A DNA stretch of 64,000 nucleotides from a candidate division CSSED10-310 bacterium (GCA_016927905.1 JAFGLW010000016.1:62001-126000), one strand, 5' to 3'. Numbered from the stretch's first letter, positions 45,386 to 55,875 are shown. Translations and numbers: made by a program. The notes: a model not told the origin generated them from the letters alone.

Positions 45386-46951
45386 TCACGGTTCCGTCAA
45401 CCGGATATTATCCGATGCGATGCATTTTTTCAGCACCCTGACGATATCCGGATCAAATTGAGACTCGGAAGAACCCTCGATCTCCCGGAGTGCATGATCC
45501 AACGAGTTTTTCGGCCGGTAGGCTCTGTCGGTTGTGATTGCATCCAGAGTATCGGCGATACACAGAATGCGGCTCCCAAGCGGTATTCGCTCACCCTTCA
45601 GCTTGTCCGGGTAACCGGTTCCGTCAAACCGTTCATGATGATGCCTGACGATCCTGGCAATATCCTCCATACCTTCAATATTTACCAGAATATCCGCACC
45701 GGTTACAGGATGCAGCTGCATGATGTTGATTTCCGAAGTGTCAAACTGCCCCGGTTTGTTCAGGATCTCGTTGGGGATTCCCACTTTCCCCACGTCGTGC
45801 AGCAAGGCCGCCATTTCCAACCGCTCCACTTCGTCTTCATGTAATCCCATGCAGCTGGCGAGCTGTTTCGAGAATTCGGCAACCCTGATCGAATGCCCCC
45901 CCGTATACGGATCACTGGCTTCGATCGTTGCCACGATGGTCCGAACCGTCGATCGAAACAGCCTTTTCAGATTTTCGAACAACCGCATGTTTTCAATGGC
46001 GATACCGGCACTGATGCCGATCGCCGTCAGAAGTTTCAAGTCCGATTCGGTGAATGTATCGTGCGAACCCTTGGTATCGACATGAATCACTCCCAGGATC
46101 TTGTTTCGACACTTCAGTGGAACACACATTGCCGATCGGATGGAATGAACGAAAATACTTTCCGATCCACGGAACCGCTCATCCTGAAATGCATCCGGAG
46201 ACAGAATGGATATTCCGTTTTCGAATACCTGATTGAGTATGGTATTTGAAAGTTTCGGAATGTTGTTCTGGGTTTCCTCGGTCCGGACTGCCGCCGGTAC
46301 GAATTCCCCCGAATTCTCATCGCGAAGCAGGAGATAACATCTGTCCGCCATGATAACCCGGGTGATCTGATCCAGGATTTCATTCATCAGTGTCTTTGAA
46401 TCTCGAGCGACATTGATGATATTGCCCACCTCGAACAATGTGGTTAACTTGGCCAGAACATTCTTCAGATCCTGCTTGCCTTCTCTCGTGATTTCCACGT
46501 CCACCAGATTTTTAAGCTCAAAACTGTGATCCAGAATCCTGATCATACTGGATGAATCCGCTGGATCCCTGGATATTTCCCTGCCGGGAACCGCATCCAG
46601 AAAAGGTTCACTCTCGAATACAATATCCGCTTCACCGATCCGGATGCGATCTCCAGACGCCAGCTCACTCTCCGAGATCTGAACACCGTTCAGATAAGTA
46701 CCGTTCCGGCTTCCCAGATCCCGAATGACATGATACCCTTTTCTGCGTTCGATGATGGAGTGCCGCCGGGATACTTTCGCGTCGATCAACTGGATATCGT
46801 TGTTCGAATCCCGCCCGATGGTAACCACATCCTCGATCCGGATGATTTGAGCCGGCCGGCCGTCGAGTTCTACGGTGAGTTTTGCCACTTGACCTCGCTT
46901 TCCCTGAATGCCACTCCGGTTCCGGCCTGCGCCGCTGGTTCGTTCTGACAT
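45386..46951 (-). CDS. FHA-GAF-HD-GYP signalling protein (putative c-di-GMP phosphodiesterase)
   Basis: A 521-residue soluble protein with three domains. The FHA domain (about 23-115) has IGRDSNNDIQ, SRRHSII and GSRNGTYLNG for phosphothreonine binding. The GAF domain occupies about 165-325. The HD-GYP domain (about 335-515) has catalytic His385-Asp386 in LLHDVGKVGIP, HHHERFDGTGYP (Gly446-Pro448) and the later DTLDAITTDRAYR. It likely degrades c-di-GMP, controlled by a small ligand and a phosphorylated partner. A GTG at 46888 is a possible later start. The stretch before it (46952-47018) has a TTGACT and a short GC stem, so it may have its own promoter. Confidence 0.9.
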   Translation of the reverse strand: MSERTSGAGRNRSGIQGKRGQVAKLTVELDGRPAQIIRIEDVVTIGRDSNNDIQLIDAKVSRRHSIIERRKGYHVIRDLGSRNGTYLNGVQISESELASGDRIRIGEADIVFESEPFLDAVPGREISRDPADSSSMIRILDHSFELKNLVDVEITREGKQDLKNVLAKLTTLFEVGNIINVARDSKTLMNEILDQITRVIMADRCYLLLRDENSGEFVPAAVRTEETQNNIPKLSNTILNQVFENGISILSPDAFQDERFRGSESIFVHSIRSAMCVPLKCRNKILGVIHVDTKGSHDTFTESDLKLLTAIGISAGIAIENMRLFENLKRLFRSTVRTIVATIEASDPYTGGHSIRVAEFSKQLASCMGLHEDEVERLEMAALLHDVGKVGIPNEILNKPGQFDTSEINIMQLHPVTGADILVNIEGMEDIARIVRHHHERFDGTGYPDKLKGERIPLGSRILCIADTLDAITTDRAYRPKNSLDHALREIEGSSESQFDPDIVRVLKKCIASDNIRLTEP

Positions 46952-47018
46952 TTTCTTAATAACTTAAATTACAGGAAATTATGAAAAAAAGTCAATGTGC
47001 CCGCCCGGTGCGAGCCGG

Positions 47019-47957
47019 TCAGAAATCCATCAGTCCGAACCGTTTCAGACTGGGTGTTTTGTTGCGCCAGTTCTGATCTGTTTTCACCCGGAGATAAAGA
47101 TCCACGGGTTTTTCAAAATAACCGGCCAGGTCCCTGCGGGCGTTTTGGCCGATCGTTTTCAGGCGGGATCCCTGTTTCCCAATCACGATACCTTTCTGAC
47201 TTTGCTTTTCAATATATATCACAGCATCGATCCTGATTTTTCCCCCCTCACCCACATCGATGAATTCTTCGACGAGTACCGCACTGGCGTGAGGCAGCTC
47301 GTGATAGGTCTGCTCGATCAGATGCTGACGGACGATTTCAGATGCCATGAATTTTTCGGTACGGTCCGTTATCGTCCCGGCCGGATACATCGGCAGCGAT
47401 TCCGGCAAAAGCGCCACAAGTTCTGAAATCAATCTGTCGACGTTTTCTCCGGTTCTGGCGGATATGGGAACGATCGCTGCAGGCTGCAACTGCTCTGCAC
47501 AGGTCTGAATGAACGGCAGTAGATTCTCATATCTTATTGTGTCAATCTTGTTGATGGCCAGAATCCACGGCAACCTGAAAAATTCCTGTTTGTCCTTGAG
47601 CAGTTTGATCTGTGGAACCGGATCACGATCACAGAACACCATCCAGATCAGGGCATCGGCACTCTCGGCAGTCAGCCGGGCAATCCTCAGCATCCGGCGT
47701 GAAAGTTCGGTGCCGGGTTTATGAAATCCCGGTGTATCCGCCAGGACGATCTGGTAATCCGGTCCGTGCAAGATGCCGATAATCCGGTTGCGGGTTGTTT
47801 GCGGGGTGTTCGATGTTATGGCGATCCGGTGCCGGACCAGCAGATTGATCAGGCTTGATTTACCGACATTCGTCCATCCGATCAGCGCTGCAAATCCGCA
47901 CCGGATTGCGGAATCAACCGCTTTCAGCGTTGGACTCCCGATCGCCGGGCACTTCAT
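47019..47957 (-). CDS. era: GTPase Era
   Basis: A 312-residue ribosome-assembly GTPase. G1 is GWTNVGKSS (from about 27), G3 is DTPG, G4 is NKID, and the C-terminal KH domain has VIGKQGSRLKTIGQNARRDL, which binds the 3' end of 16S rRNA. The only in-frame start upstream of the GTPase gives 20 extra N-terminal residues and overlaps the preceding CNNM gene by 44 bases; I accept it because no later start exists before the G1 motif. It ends the cysS-to-era run together with ybeY, its usual partner in rRNA maturation. Confidence 0.95.
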   Translation of the reverse strand: MKCPAIGSPTLKAVDSAIRCGFAALIGWTNVGKSSLINLLVRHRIAITSNTPQTTRNRIIGILHGPDYQIVLADTPGFHKPGTELSRRMLRIARLTAESADALIWMVFCDRDPVPQIKLLKDKQEFFRLPWILAINKIDTIRYENLLPFIQTCAEQLQPAAIVPISARTGENVDRLISELVALLPESLPMYPAGTITDRTEKFMASEIVRQHLIEQTYHELPHASAVLVEEFIDVGEGGKIRIDAVIYIEKQSQKGIVIGKQGSRLKTIGQNARRDLAGYFEKPVDLYLRVKTDQNWRNKTPSLKRFGLMDF

Positions 47958-49206
47958 CCCCCGCAGGGTTCTTATATATGCTGACTTTCAATATCCGCCG
48001 TTCATCCGCTTCAAGTATCTCGATCGTAAAATTTCTGAAATGTACGATTTCACCGAGCGCCGGAATTCTTCCAAGCTGATCGAACAGAAAACCACCCAGG
48101 GTTTCATAACCGTCCCTGGGAAATTCAATATCCAGAATTTCCTCCAGCTCATCCAGATCGATTTTGGCATCGACCGTCCATACATCCTGGCTGACGGACT
48201 GGATCATCCTTTGCTCCACATCGTATTCATCATGTATCTCGCCCACGATCTCTTCCAGTAAATCCTCGATGGTCACCAGCCCGGCCACTCCCCCGTATTC
48301 ATCCACAACGACGGCCATATGCATTTTTTCCTTCTGAAACTCCCGTAAAAGATCCCGGACCTTTTTCGTTTCGGGAATAAAGTAAGGACTCCGCATGAAT
48401 TCGCCGATCTTGACGCTCTCCCGGGGATTATCCCAGAATTGCAGTATGTCCTTGGCGTAAAGAATCCCCACGATTTCATCGATTCTTTCCCGGTACACCG
48501 GAATTTTTGAATACCCTGAGGTGATGACCAGATTGACCAGATCCAACAGAGTGTCCTCGATTTCAATACACTGCATATCGATTCGCGGTGTCATGACTTC
48601 CCTGACCAGGGTTTCGGAGAATTCGACGATGGATTGCAGCATTTCACCGTCATCCTCCTTGAATATCCCCTCCTTCTCCCCCACATTAATAATCGATTTG
48701 ATCGTCTCCTCAGCATAGGTGATCCGATCTTCATCCGTTTTGGAATACAACAGCCGGTTGATCTGAACGGAAATCAATTCAATCAGAGCGACAACAGGAT
48801 AGAAAGCATAACTGCATGCGATAAACAGCGTGGATTCAATCGATTTGAGCGATGTCCGTTCCCTGAACAGGATCACCATGGGCAGGAAAGATCTCCCGAC
48901 AATCTGCACAGCGAATCCGATCAGCAGGAAAATCAAATAATGGGTCGGATTCCAGCCTGGCACGATCAGCAGAATAGCCAGAAGTAGCAGGAACACAAGG
49001 TCGGCGAAAACTGCGGCGGTCTGCATGGCCAGAAGTACGACAGACAGACGGATTCCATGAAAGGAATCCGTTTCCGGCCTGATCCGCAATATCCGTTCCA
49101 ACTGAGCAGAATTCAGGCGGGTCAGCGAAACTTCATAATACCCCGATACGATGGCTGCCAATCCCGCCAGAACCGTAATCAGTTTAATCATTATCCCGCT
49201 TTCCAT
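47914..49206 (-). CDS. CNNM/CorC-family membrane protein with CBS domains
   Basis: A 430-residue protein. The N-terminal DUF21/CNNM membrane domain has about four helices. Two CBS domains follow (VREVMTPRIDMQCIEI and VVVDEYGGVAGLVTIEDLLEEIVGEI), and the C-terminus is the CorC/HlyC-type domain (LGGFLFDQLGRIPALGE). Members take part in Mg2+ or Co2+ efflux or resistance. ATG 49206 is used because GGAG lies 7 bases upstream; ATG 49191 is also possible. It overlaps ybeY by 23 bases and era by 44. CBS-domain proteins of this type are common next to ybeY and era. Confidence 0.88.
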   Translation of the reverse strand: MESGIMIKLITVLAGLAAIVSGYYEVSLTRLNSAQLERILRIRPETDSFHGIRLSVVLLAMQTAAVFADLVFLLLLAILLIVPGWNPTHYLIFLLIGFAVQIVGRSFLPMVILFRERTSLKSIESTLFIACSYAFYPVVALIELISVQINRLLYSKTDEDRITYAEETIKSIINVGEKEGIFKEDDGEMLQSIVEFSETLVREVMTPRIDMQCIEIEDTLLDLVNLVITSGYSKIPVYRERIDEIVGILYAKDILQFWDNPRESVKIGEFMRSPYFIPETKKVRDLLREFQKEKMHMAVVVDEYGGVAGLVTIEDLLEEIVGEIHDEYDVEQRMIQSVSQDVWTVDAKIDLDELEEILDIEFPRDGYETLGGFLFDQLGRIPALGEIVHFRNFTIEILEADERRILKVSIYKNPAGDEVPGDRESNAESG

Positions 49207-49705
49207 CTCGCGACTCCATCCTCTCCCCCAACCGCATGAAAACCGTCCGGGCCCGGTTTTCCATAGATTCCATAATCGAAAACCCGGAATCATCCTGATG
49301 ATCGTAACCGTAAACATGCAGAATCCCGTGAATACAGATGCGCGCGAGTTCCGACCACCAGGATTCACCGGATTTCCCTGAATCTTTAAAAACGGTTCCG
49401 ACCGATACGATCACTTCACCCAGCAACAGAGGGGGTGTGTCGAGGCCCTTCACGCCGGTCGACTCCATTTTACCGCCGGCTTCCCGCCACTCGAAATGTG
49501 GGAAGGCGATTACGTTGGTCGGCCGGTCGACCCCCCGATAACGTTTATTGAGATCTTGGACTGTTTCCGGATCGACTAAATTCACTTCGATATCACCCGG
49601 GGGGAGATTCAACTCGGTGACAATCCGGGTCAACAGGTGATCCAGTTTCCCCAGGTCAATTTCAGGATCCTGCGTCTTTCTCATATCATTCAGTTGTAGA
49701 CTCAC
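49184..49705 (-). CDS. ybeY: Endoribonuclease YbeY (16S rRNA maturation)
   Basis: A 173-residue protein with the zinc-binding signature HGILHVYGYDH at its C-terminal part. YbeY acts in 16S rRNA 3' end processing and ribosome quality control, together with Era. The GTG at 49705 overlaps the end of the 7TM-HD gene by 20 bases and has GGAGG 12 bases upstream; the ATG at 49684 is a possible alternative. An internal insertion near the middle (EAGGKMESTGVKGLDTP) makes it a little longer than average. Confidence 0.95.
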   Translation of the reverse strand: MSLQLNDMRKTQDPEIDLGKLDHLLTRIVTELNLPPGDIEVNLVDPETVQDLNKRYRGVDRPTNVIAFPHFEWREAGGKMESTGVKGLDTPPLLLGEVIVSVGTVFKDSGKSGESWWSELARICIHGILHVYGYDHQDDSGFSIMESMENRARTVFMRLGERMESRDGKRDND

Positions 49706-52073
49706 GACTCAGCGGTTCCTCCGTCACGGTTCCGTCCGTTCCCGGTTCGGATGTGTCTGCGGGTACATTGAAACTGAAACCGGGATAATCAATCCTGCTG
49801 TGATAATTTCTGAGAAGACATTGATAGAGTTTTTCAGCGATGACAGTCAATTCACGGAAGGTCAGATCACAGTCGTCAAACTGGTGATCCTGAAATTTTG
49901 ACAAGGTGATCCTGTTGACCAGATTCTTTAAAATAGATGCCGACGGTGTTTTGATGCTTCGAGCTGCAGCTTCAACGGAATCGGCAATTAAAACGATGGC
50001 CGCCTCCTTGCTTCTGGGGCGAGGCCCGGGATACCGAAAATCATCCTCCCAGATCGCCTGAACATCTGCATTTCCCTTTGCCCTGGCCTTTTCATAGAAA
50101 TAACTCATTATCGAATTTCCGTGATGCTGCGCAATGATATTGATGATATCCTGCCCCAATCCCGATTTCCGGGCCAGATCGATCCCGTATTTCAGGTGAT
50201 TTCTCAGGATCATGGCACTCATGCTGGGAGTCAGGTCCTCATGAGGATTTTTTCCCCGGATGTTTTCGATGAAATAATGCGGTTTGGAGATCTTGCCGAT
50301 GTCATGATAGTAAGCTCCCACGCGAGCCAGGAGCGCGTTGGCGCCGATGGCTTCGGCAGCCACTTCCGCAAGATCTCCGACGATGAGCGAGTGATGGTGG
50401 GTTCCGGGAGCTTCCAGGGCAAGCCTGCGAAGCAGCGGTTGATTGAAATTGGACAGTTCCAGAAGGCGGATATCGGTCGGGATCTGGAACAACCATTCGA
50501 GGACGGGGAGCAGAACCGTAACGATCACCGCCACCAGCACTCCATTCACAACCGCCATCAGTCCCGAGAACACGATCGGGAGGGAACCGGGATCCCCCTT
50601 CAAACTCCACAGCGTTAAAACTAAAATGAGATTGGCGATGCTTACGAAAAATCCGGCCTGAATAACCATGGTTCGCTGTTTATACTGCGTCACCGCAAAT
50701 ACCGATGCGCAGGATGATGTCATGGCATACAGGCCGATCCAGAAATTCCAACCGGAAGATATGGATGCCACAATTCCGAATATGAAGCTGATCAGGATCG
50801 CCAGGCGTGCATGAACCAACAGGGCCACCATCATCGATCCGACGGCAAATGGAATGGCGTACAGATAAGGATCGGACAGATTGAACGGAGATCGTGACAT
50901 CATTTCCGGGATAAAGGCGGTCAGTTTCATGAACGATTTGATCAGGATAACCTGGATCAGGGATATCAGTCCCAGCAAAACCAGCCGGTTCCTGTCCCGG
51001 AGCAGTTCCGGATCAAATCGCTGGATATGTACGACGACAAGTAAAAACAACAGACCCGACAGTACCAGATTTCCGAAAAACAGCAGGCTCCGACGCTGTT
51101 CGCGCCCCAGCCGGTTGAGCTGGTCGATTTTGAGTTTGATTTCCGGCGTGATCGTATCCCCCGACCTGGCAATGATTTCCCCGGTTGAAACCCTGAAATA
51201 AACCGGTTTAACGGACTCACGGGCTGAACGCCGGCGATTCTGCGTCTCCAGCATGTTCAAGGTGAGATTGGGTCGAATCAACTGCCGGGTCAGCTCCGCC
51301 GAAATGTCTTGCAGAATCTGATTATCAGGAAAGTACCGGGATGAGAGAATATCGATTTCCCGTTTTGAATCCTCGATGGACAGAACAAGATCCAAGTTGT
51401 ACAGTTTTTTCTCCTCACCGGAAACCAGATCCTTCTTAATCAGTCCCGCGAACGAATCATCCAGGAGATTATTCCGGTCATTGATGATGGAATATTGACA
51501 CACCCGTTCAATGATCCACCGGACAGCTTCTTCAATCTCCACCGAAAAGTTAAATGATTTCAGCATCTGGAACGTTCCGGTGGATATTTTCAGTCCCGTC
51601 TGGGTTATGAATTCGCTGTATCCGCTTTCAACTTCCGGAGTTTTCTCCGGATTTTGAATAACAAGTTCATATTCCTCCCATGTGGGCGGTCCAATCTGAT
51701 CATCCAATCCCGCCTGTATTCTGGCTTCACGCAGATACTGGCGCCACATTCCGAAAATGCCGGTAACGCGCTGTTCAAGCTTGCCACTCATCGCGCTGTC
51801 GAAATCGTATACCGGAAGAGCCAGCTTTTCCGCATCCTGACGACGTCTCTCGGTCGTCGACTCGTCGACTACCGTAAAACCGAAATTGGACCGGATATCT
51901 TCCCAGACTTTTTCACCCACACTCAGATCGGCATACGATGGTATCTGGGGAGGTGTCATCAGAAAAGCGATAATAAGCAGAAACAATGCGCTGCTGAGAA
52001 GGATCAGCCATCTGGGCGTTTTCCATCCGGACTTGAAAAACTTGGGCATGAAGCGGCTCAATATCGGTCTCAT
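49686..52073 (-). CDS. 7TM-HD (7TMR-HDED) phosphodiesterase family membrane protein (PgpH-like)
   Basis: A 795-residue protein. An N-terminal helix (WLILLSSALFLLIIAFLM) is followed by an extracytoplasmic domain of about 280 residues, then about seven helices, and a cytoplasmic HD domain with HHSLIVGDLAE, YYHDIGKISKPHYFIEN, HLKYGIDLA and ADSVEAAARS. Known members (PgpH) hydrolyse c-di-AMP. There is no cyclase in the window to support that ligand. It lies between phoH and ybeY, the usual position. The ribosome binding site at the ATG is weak. Confidence 0.9.
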   Translation of the reverse strand: MRPILSRFMPKFFKSGWKTPRWLILLSSALFLLIIAFLMTPPQIPSYADLSVGEKVWEDIRSNFGFTVVDESTTERRRQDAEKLALPVYDFDSAMSGKLEQRVTGIFGMWRQYLREARIQAGLDDQIGPPTWEEYELVIQNPEKTPEVESGYSEFITQTGLKISTGTFQMLKSFNFSVEIEEAVRWIIERVCQYSIINDRNNLLDDSFAGLIKKDLVSGEEKKLYNLDLVLSIEDSKREIDILSSRYFPDNQILQDISAELTRQLIRPNLTLNMLETQNRRRSARESVKPVYFRVSTGEIIARSGDTITPEIKLKIDQLNRLGREQRRSLLFFGNLVLSGLLFLLVVVHIQRFDPELLRDRNRLVLLGLISLIQVILIKSFMKLTAFIPEMMSRSPFNLSDPYLYAIPFAVGSMMVALLVHARLAILISFIFGIVASISSGWNFWIGLYAMTSSCASVFAVTQYKQRTMVIQAGFFVSIANLILVLTLWSLKGDPGSLPIVFSGLMAVVNGVLVAVIVTVLLPVLEWLFQIPTDIRLLELSNFNQPLLRRLALEAPGTHHHSLIVGDLAEVAAEAIGANALLARVGAYYHDIGKISKPHYFIENIRGKNPHEDLTPSMSAMILRNHLKYGIDLARKSGLGQDIINIIAQHHGNSIMSYFYEKARAKGNADVQAIWEDDFRYPGPRPRSKEAAIVLIADSVEAAARSIKTPSASILKNLVNRITLSKFQDHQFDDCDLTFRELTVIAEKLYQCLLRNYHSRIDYPGFSFNVPADTSEPGTDGTVTEEPLSRESTTE

Positions 52074-52098
52074 GTCATATTACAGATCCGTTTCGGTA

Positions 52099-53115
52099 TC
52101 ATTTCTCCTGCCGATCCATCCGTTCATAAGCTTCAACAATCTCTTGTACCAACCGGCACCGAACCACATCCGACCGGTCAAAATAAATGAACCGGATCGA
52201 CGGGATTCCTTTCAGTATTTTCTGGACCTGTATGAGACCGGACTGTTTGCTGGTTGGTAGATCGATCTGGGTGATATCGCCGGTGACCACCGTCTTTGCA
52301 TTGAAACCGAGACGGGTCAGAAACATCTTCATCTGTTCGGGTGTTGTGTTCTGTGCTTCATCCATGATGATGAACGAATCATTCAATGTCCGGCCCCTCA
52401 TGTAGGCTATCGGAGCCACCTCGATAACTCCGCGCTCCACCATCCGATTGGCCCGATCAACCTCCAGCATATCATAGAGCGCATCGTATAGAGGCCGGAG
52501 ATACGGATTGACCTTCTGATACATGTCTCCCGGGAGAAATCCAAGGCTTTCTCCCGCTTCCACAGCCGGTCTGACCAGAAGAATGCGGCTGACTTTTCTG
52601 GACAGCAGATAGGTGATGGCCACCGCTACCGCGAGATATGTTTTCCCCGTGCCGGCCGGTCCGATGGAAAATACAAGGTCATGCTGCAGAATCGTGTCGA
52701 TGTATTGTTTCTGGTTGGGGGTTTTGGGATAAATCTTCTTGGTGCGGGTGGTCAGAATACTCCCGGATAAAAGCAGATCCCGGATCGATTTCGATTCGGA
52801 ATCACCCTGGGCATTCCGTATGGCCAGCTGGAATTCTTCCCGGGTGAGATCGAATCCCTCCGAAGCCATCTTTTCCAGCCCCGCCAGAACTTTAGTGGCC
52901 TGAAGGACGTTTTCCCGGGAACCCTTGAGTCTGATTTCCGGACCCTGAGCGGATATCGATATATCGAATGCTTGTTCCAGTAGCCCGAGATGCTCATCAA
53001 AACATCCGTAGAATTTCTGGAGATCTTTGATGAGCGATAAGGTAACTGCGCCTGTGAACGACTCTTCTGAAGCGTTTATCTTAGACGACAATCGGCCTCC
53101 TGAAACAATTCTCAC
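52099..53115 (-). CDS. PhoH-like ATPase/RNA-binding protein
   Basis: A 338-residue protein. Walker A is GPAGTGKTYLAVAVA, Walker B IIMDEAQNTTPEQMKMFLTRLG, and a VTGDITQIDLP motif follows. The N-terminal hundred residues resemble the family's KH-like extension. Function is probably in RNA metabolism, in line with its ybeY neighbour. The GTG at 53115 overlaps the stop of the SPOR gene as GTGA, but a TTG eight codons in (53091) has AGGAGG just 4 bases upstream; either could be the true start. Confidence 0.92.
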   Translation of the reverse strand: MRIVSGGRLSSKINASEESFTGAVTLSLIKDLQKFYGCFDEHLGLLEQAFDISISAQGPEIRLKGSRENVLQATKVLAGLEKMASEGFDLTREEFQLAIRNAQGDSESKSIRDLLLSGSILTTRTKKIYPKTPNQKQYIDTILQHDLVFSIGPAGTGKTYLAVAVAITYLLSRKVSRILLVRPAVEAGESLGFLPGDMYQKVNPYLRPLYDALYDMLEVDRANRMVERGVIEVAPIAYMRGRTLNDSFIIMDEAQNTTPEQMKMFLTRLGFNAKTVVTGDITQIDLPTSKQSGLIQVQKILKGIPSIRFIYFDRSDVVRCRLVQEIVEAYERMDRQEK

Positions 53116-53690
53116 CGATTTTCCCGGCTCATGTCAACCTGAAGAATTAAAAGTGTGCTTTTCAACTCCTTTTCCAGGCGCATTTTGATAATCTCCGCTT
53201 CCGCCCGGTCAGCATATGGTCCCACCCGGATCCTGTAATTCACTTTGCCGTTGGTATATTCCACGATCGACAGATAAGCCGGGTATCCCCGCGTTTGAAG
53301 ATCTTTCTGAAGCCGGATGGCATTTCCCCGTATCCCGACCGATGTGATCTGGATTGTATAACCCGTTCCCGAACGTATCGTCTCGGGTGGTGACGGGTCT
53401 TGAGTGGGTAAGAACCCGACTTGTGCCCCGGACTCAATCCCGGTATCGCCGGATCCATCCGGCACAAATGATTTCGCATCAGATGGGCCGGCTCCGCCTG
53501 CCGGAACGGGCGTCATACTTTCAACATCCGTCTGGACTGGCGGATTCGCGCCCCTGATTCCAGAGAAATCGACACCGGTGAAATTTAATGCCGCCGTGAA
53601 TCCCAGAACCAGAAACAAGATCGCCAGGAAAAGGGCAATGGCGACCAGAAGGTAGAGCTGCCGCTTGGTTATCTCGTATGATTCGGCCAT
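53112..53690 (-). CDS. SPOR-domain membrane protein
   Basis: A 192-residue protein with a short cytoplasmic N-terminus, one transmembrane helix (about 11-37, LYLLVAIALFLAILFLVLGF), a proline/glycine-rich linker, and a C-terminal SPOR domain (GYTIQITSVGIRGNAIRLQK ... YRIRVGPYADRAEAEIIKMRL). SPOR domains bind denuded septal peptidoglycan, so a role in cell division is likely. The ATG lies 5 bases after the slipin gene stop and has no Shine-Dalgarno signal, suggesting coupling. Confidence 0.85.
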   Translation of the reverse strand: MAESYEITKRQLYLLVAIALFLAILFLVLGFTAALNFTGVDFSGIRGANPPVQTDVESMTPVPAGGAGPSDAKSFVPDGSGDTGIESGAQVGFLPTQDPSPPETIRSGTGYTIQITSVGIRGNAIRLQKDLQTRGYPAYLSIVEYTNGKVNYRIRVGPYADRAEAEIIKMRLEKELKSTLLILQVDMSRENR

Positions 53691-53695
53691 TCAGC

Positions 53696-54463
53696 TTATT
53701 CGGCGTCACCTGATTTAGGTTTTATGAATATATTGAACAGGTCCAGCGGTATCGGGAAAATGGTCGTGGAATTGTTCTCGGTCGCGATCTCGGTCAATGT
53801 CTGCAGATAGCGCATCTGAAGTGCAATCGGTTCGCGGGCGATAATTACCGCAGCCTGATTCAGTTTGTCTGCAGCCTGGAATTCGCCCTCCGCAGCAATC
53901 ACTTTCGCCCGTCGTTCCCGTTCCGCTTCCGCCTGTTTGGCCATTGCTCTCTGCATCTCGCTTGGCAGATCGACATGTTTGATTTCCACATTGGACACCT
54001 TGATACCCCAGGGATCGGTGTGGCTGTCGAGAATCGACTGGAGATCGTGATTGATTTTCTCCCGGTTGGACAGCAGATCATCCAGTTCGTGCTGCCCCAG
54101 GACGCTCCGCAGAGTTGTCTGGGCGAGTTGTGATGTGGCATACAGGAAATTTTCCACTTCGACGACGGCATTGATGGGGGCCATCACCCGAAAATATATG
54201 ACCGCGTTCACTTTTACCGAAACGTTGTCGCGGGTGATGATATCCTGCGGCGGGACGTCCATGGCCACCAGCCGGGTGCTGATTCGCACAATCCGGTCAA
54301 TGGGAGCGAACACAAAGATCAAGCCGGGTCCTTTCGGTTCCGCCAGTACACGTCCAAGCCGGAAGATCACGCCTCTTTCATATTCTCTCAGAATCTTGAT
54401 GCAGCTGAAAAAATACAGTACAACCGCCAGAATAATGATCGTTGGAAAAGATATCGGGCTCAC
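53696..54463 (-). CDS. Slipin (SPFH/band 7 family membrane protein)
   Basis: A 255-residue protein with an N-terminal membrane hairpin ([20 protein letters not shown]), the slipin sequence [22 protein letters not shown], the band 7 core ([28 protein letters not shown]) and a coiled, charged region with [16 protein letters not shown]. Slipins assemble on membranes and are the classic partner and protease substrate of the NfeD/ClpP-like protein, whose gene lies immediately upstream in this operon and overlaps its start by 4 bases. Confidence 0.93.
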   Translation of the reverse strand: MSPISFPTIIILAVVLYFFSCIKILREYERGVIFRLGRVLAEPKGPGLIFVFAPIDRIVRISTRLVAMDVPPQDIITRDNVSVKVNAVIYFRVMAPINAVVEVENFLYATSQLAQTTLRSVLGQHELDDLLSNREKINHDLQSILDSHTDPWGIKVSNVEIKHVDLPSEMQRAMAKQAEAERERRAKVIAAEGEFQAADKLNQAAVIIAREPIALQMRYLQTLTEIATENNSTTIFPIPLDLFNIFIKPKSGDAE

Positions 54464-55875
54464 TTGTTGTCCTCCTTGGGTTCATTGTCCTTCCTGCGAA
54501 CGAACAGGGTCAGGTCCCGGCTGGAGACGATTTCGACGGATGATCCTGCCGGGATCGTCCGGCCATCGGCCGATTTGGCCCGCCAGATTTCGCCGTGAAC
54601 AAAAACCTGGCCTTCCGGATCCAACGGTGCTTTGACCGTACCGGTCAATCCGATCATACCGATATTGCCTGTGATTGTCTTACGAGTATGGGATTTCACA
54701 ACCAGAGACACCAGAAAAACGGTGATCCCCGCCACCGCGATTGCCAATGGCAAAATGGCTCCCATGGATACCTCCAATCCGGATATTTCCGAATCAATCA
54801 GCATGGACGCACCGAGAAGAAGTGCCACGATTCCGCCGATACTGAGAATACCATAACTCTGCACTTTAACCTCAGCGATGAAAAAAGCAAACGACAGAAG
54901 CAACAGAAACAATCCGGCATAGTTGATGGGGAGCGTGTGCATGGCAAACAACGCCAGGATCAAACTGATCGCTCCGAAAACACCCGGCAATATGAACCCG
55001 GGATGGGTCAATTCGATGTACAGACCGATCAATCCCCCGAAAAGCAGATAAATGGCGATCGTGGGATTGATGATGACCGACAGCAGCCTCTGACGGAAGG
55101 TCATGGGTTTCTCGATGATCCGGGCTGTGGCCACATTCAACTTGATTTCACCCTGAGGAAGCATGATGTGCCTGCCATGAAGTGCTTTGATCAGATCGTT
55201 TCTGTCCCGGCATACCAGATCAATAACCCCCGCTTCCAATGCTTCCTGCTCAGTCGAGGAGATGCTCTCAACAATCGCCGATTCAACCCAATCCATGTTC
55301 CGGTTCCGGTTCTGAGCAATTGTTCTGGCCCAGGCAAGCGTATCGTTCATGATTTTCTGTTCCATGGCGCTTCCGTCGGTCATTTTTCCGGGTACGGACC
55401 GGTCGACCGGTTCTTTCTCCAGAGGAACCGACTCCGGAAGCTCTGGGGGACCGGGAGACATCGGTCCCAGACTGACCGGATGCGCCGCGCCGATGTTGGT
55501 AGCCGTCGCCATTGCTGCGATATGAGAAGCAATGGTAATAAACATGCCGGCGGATGCGGCCCGTGCTCCCTGGGGCGATACGTAGACCACAATGGGTATC
55601 CGCGCGTTCATTTCTTTCTGCACGATTGCGTGAGTCGAATCCAGGACGCCACCCGGGGTGTCGAGTTCGATAATCAGGCAGTCAATCGCCTGAAGCTCCG
55701 CCTGGGTTATCATCTGGTTGAGATATTCTGAAACCATGGGATTGATGGTATCCTGAACCGGGCAGATCCATACAGTCGATTCAGTGGATTCAGCGCTTTC
55801 CGCACCAATGAAACTCCATGACACAACCGGGAGAACCAGGCTGATAACAAGAATCAGACATCGCCGGAGTTTCAT
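54460..55875 (-). CDS. NfeD-like membrane serine protease (ClpP-class)
   Basis: A 471-residue protein. A signal peptide is followed by a ClpP-class protease domain with the nucleophile Ser108 (ARAASAGMF) and general-base Lys174 (MEQKIMND). Several membrane helices follow, and a C-terminal NfeD OB-fold domain has [28 protein letters not shown]. It cleaves slipin/stomatin partners in related systems. A proline-rich insertion of about 30 residues sits between Ser and Lys. The start at 55875 overlaps the cysS stop as ATGA; a GTG four codons upstream also exists. Confidence 0.92.
   Translation of the reverse strand: MKLRRCLILVISLVLPVVSWSFIGAESAESTESTVWICPVQDTINPMVSEYLNQMITQAELQAIDCLIIELDTPGGVLDSTHAIVQKEMNARIPIVVYVSPQGARAASAGMFITIASHIAAMATATNIGAAHPVSLGPMSPGPPELPESVPLEKEPVDRSVPGKMTDGSAMEQKIMNDTLAWARTIAQNRNRNMDWVESAIVESISSTEQEALEAGVIDLVCRDRNDLIKALHGRHIMLPQGEIKLNVATARIIEKPMTFRQRLLSVIINPTIAIYLLFGGLIGLYIELTHPGFILPGVFGAISLILALFAMHTLPINYAGLFLLLLSFAFFIAEVKVQSYGILSIGGIVALLLGASMLIDSEISGLEVSMGAILPLAIAVAGITVFLVSLVVKSHTRKTITGNIGMIGLTGTVKAPLDPEGQVFVHGEIWRAKSADGRTIPAGSSVEIVSSRDLTLFVRRKDNEPKEDNK

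Noticed and set aside
54595..55731. 378-codon ORF opposite nfeD
   Set aside because: The nfeD gene has all family motifs; the opposite frame is histidine- and glutamine-rich reverse-frame sequence.
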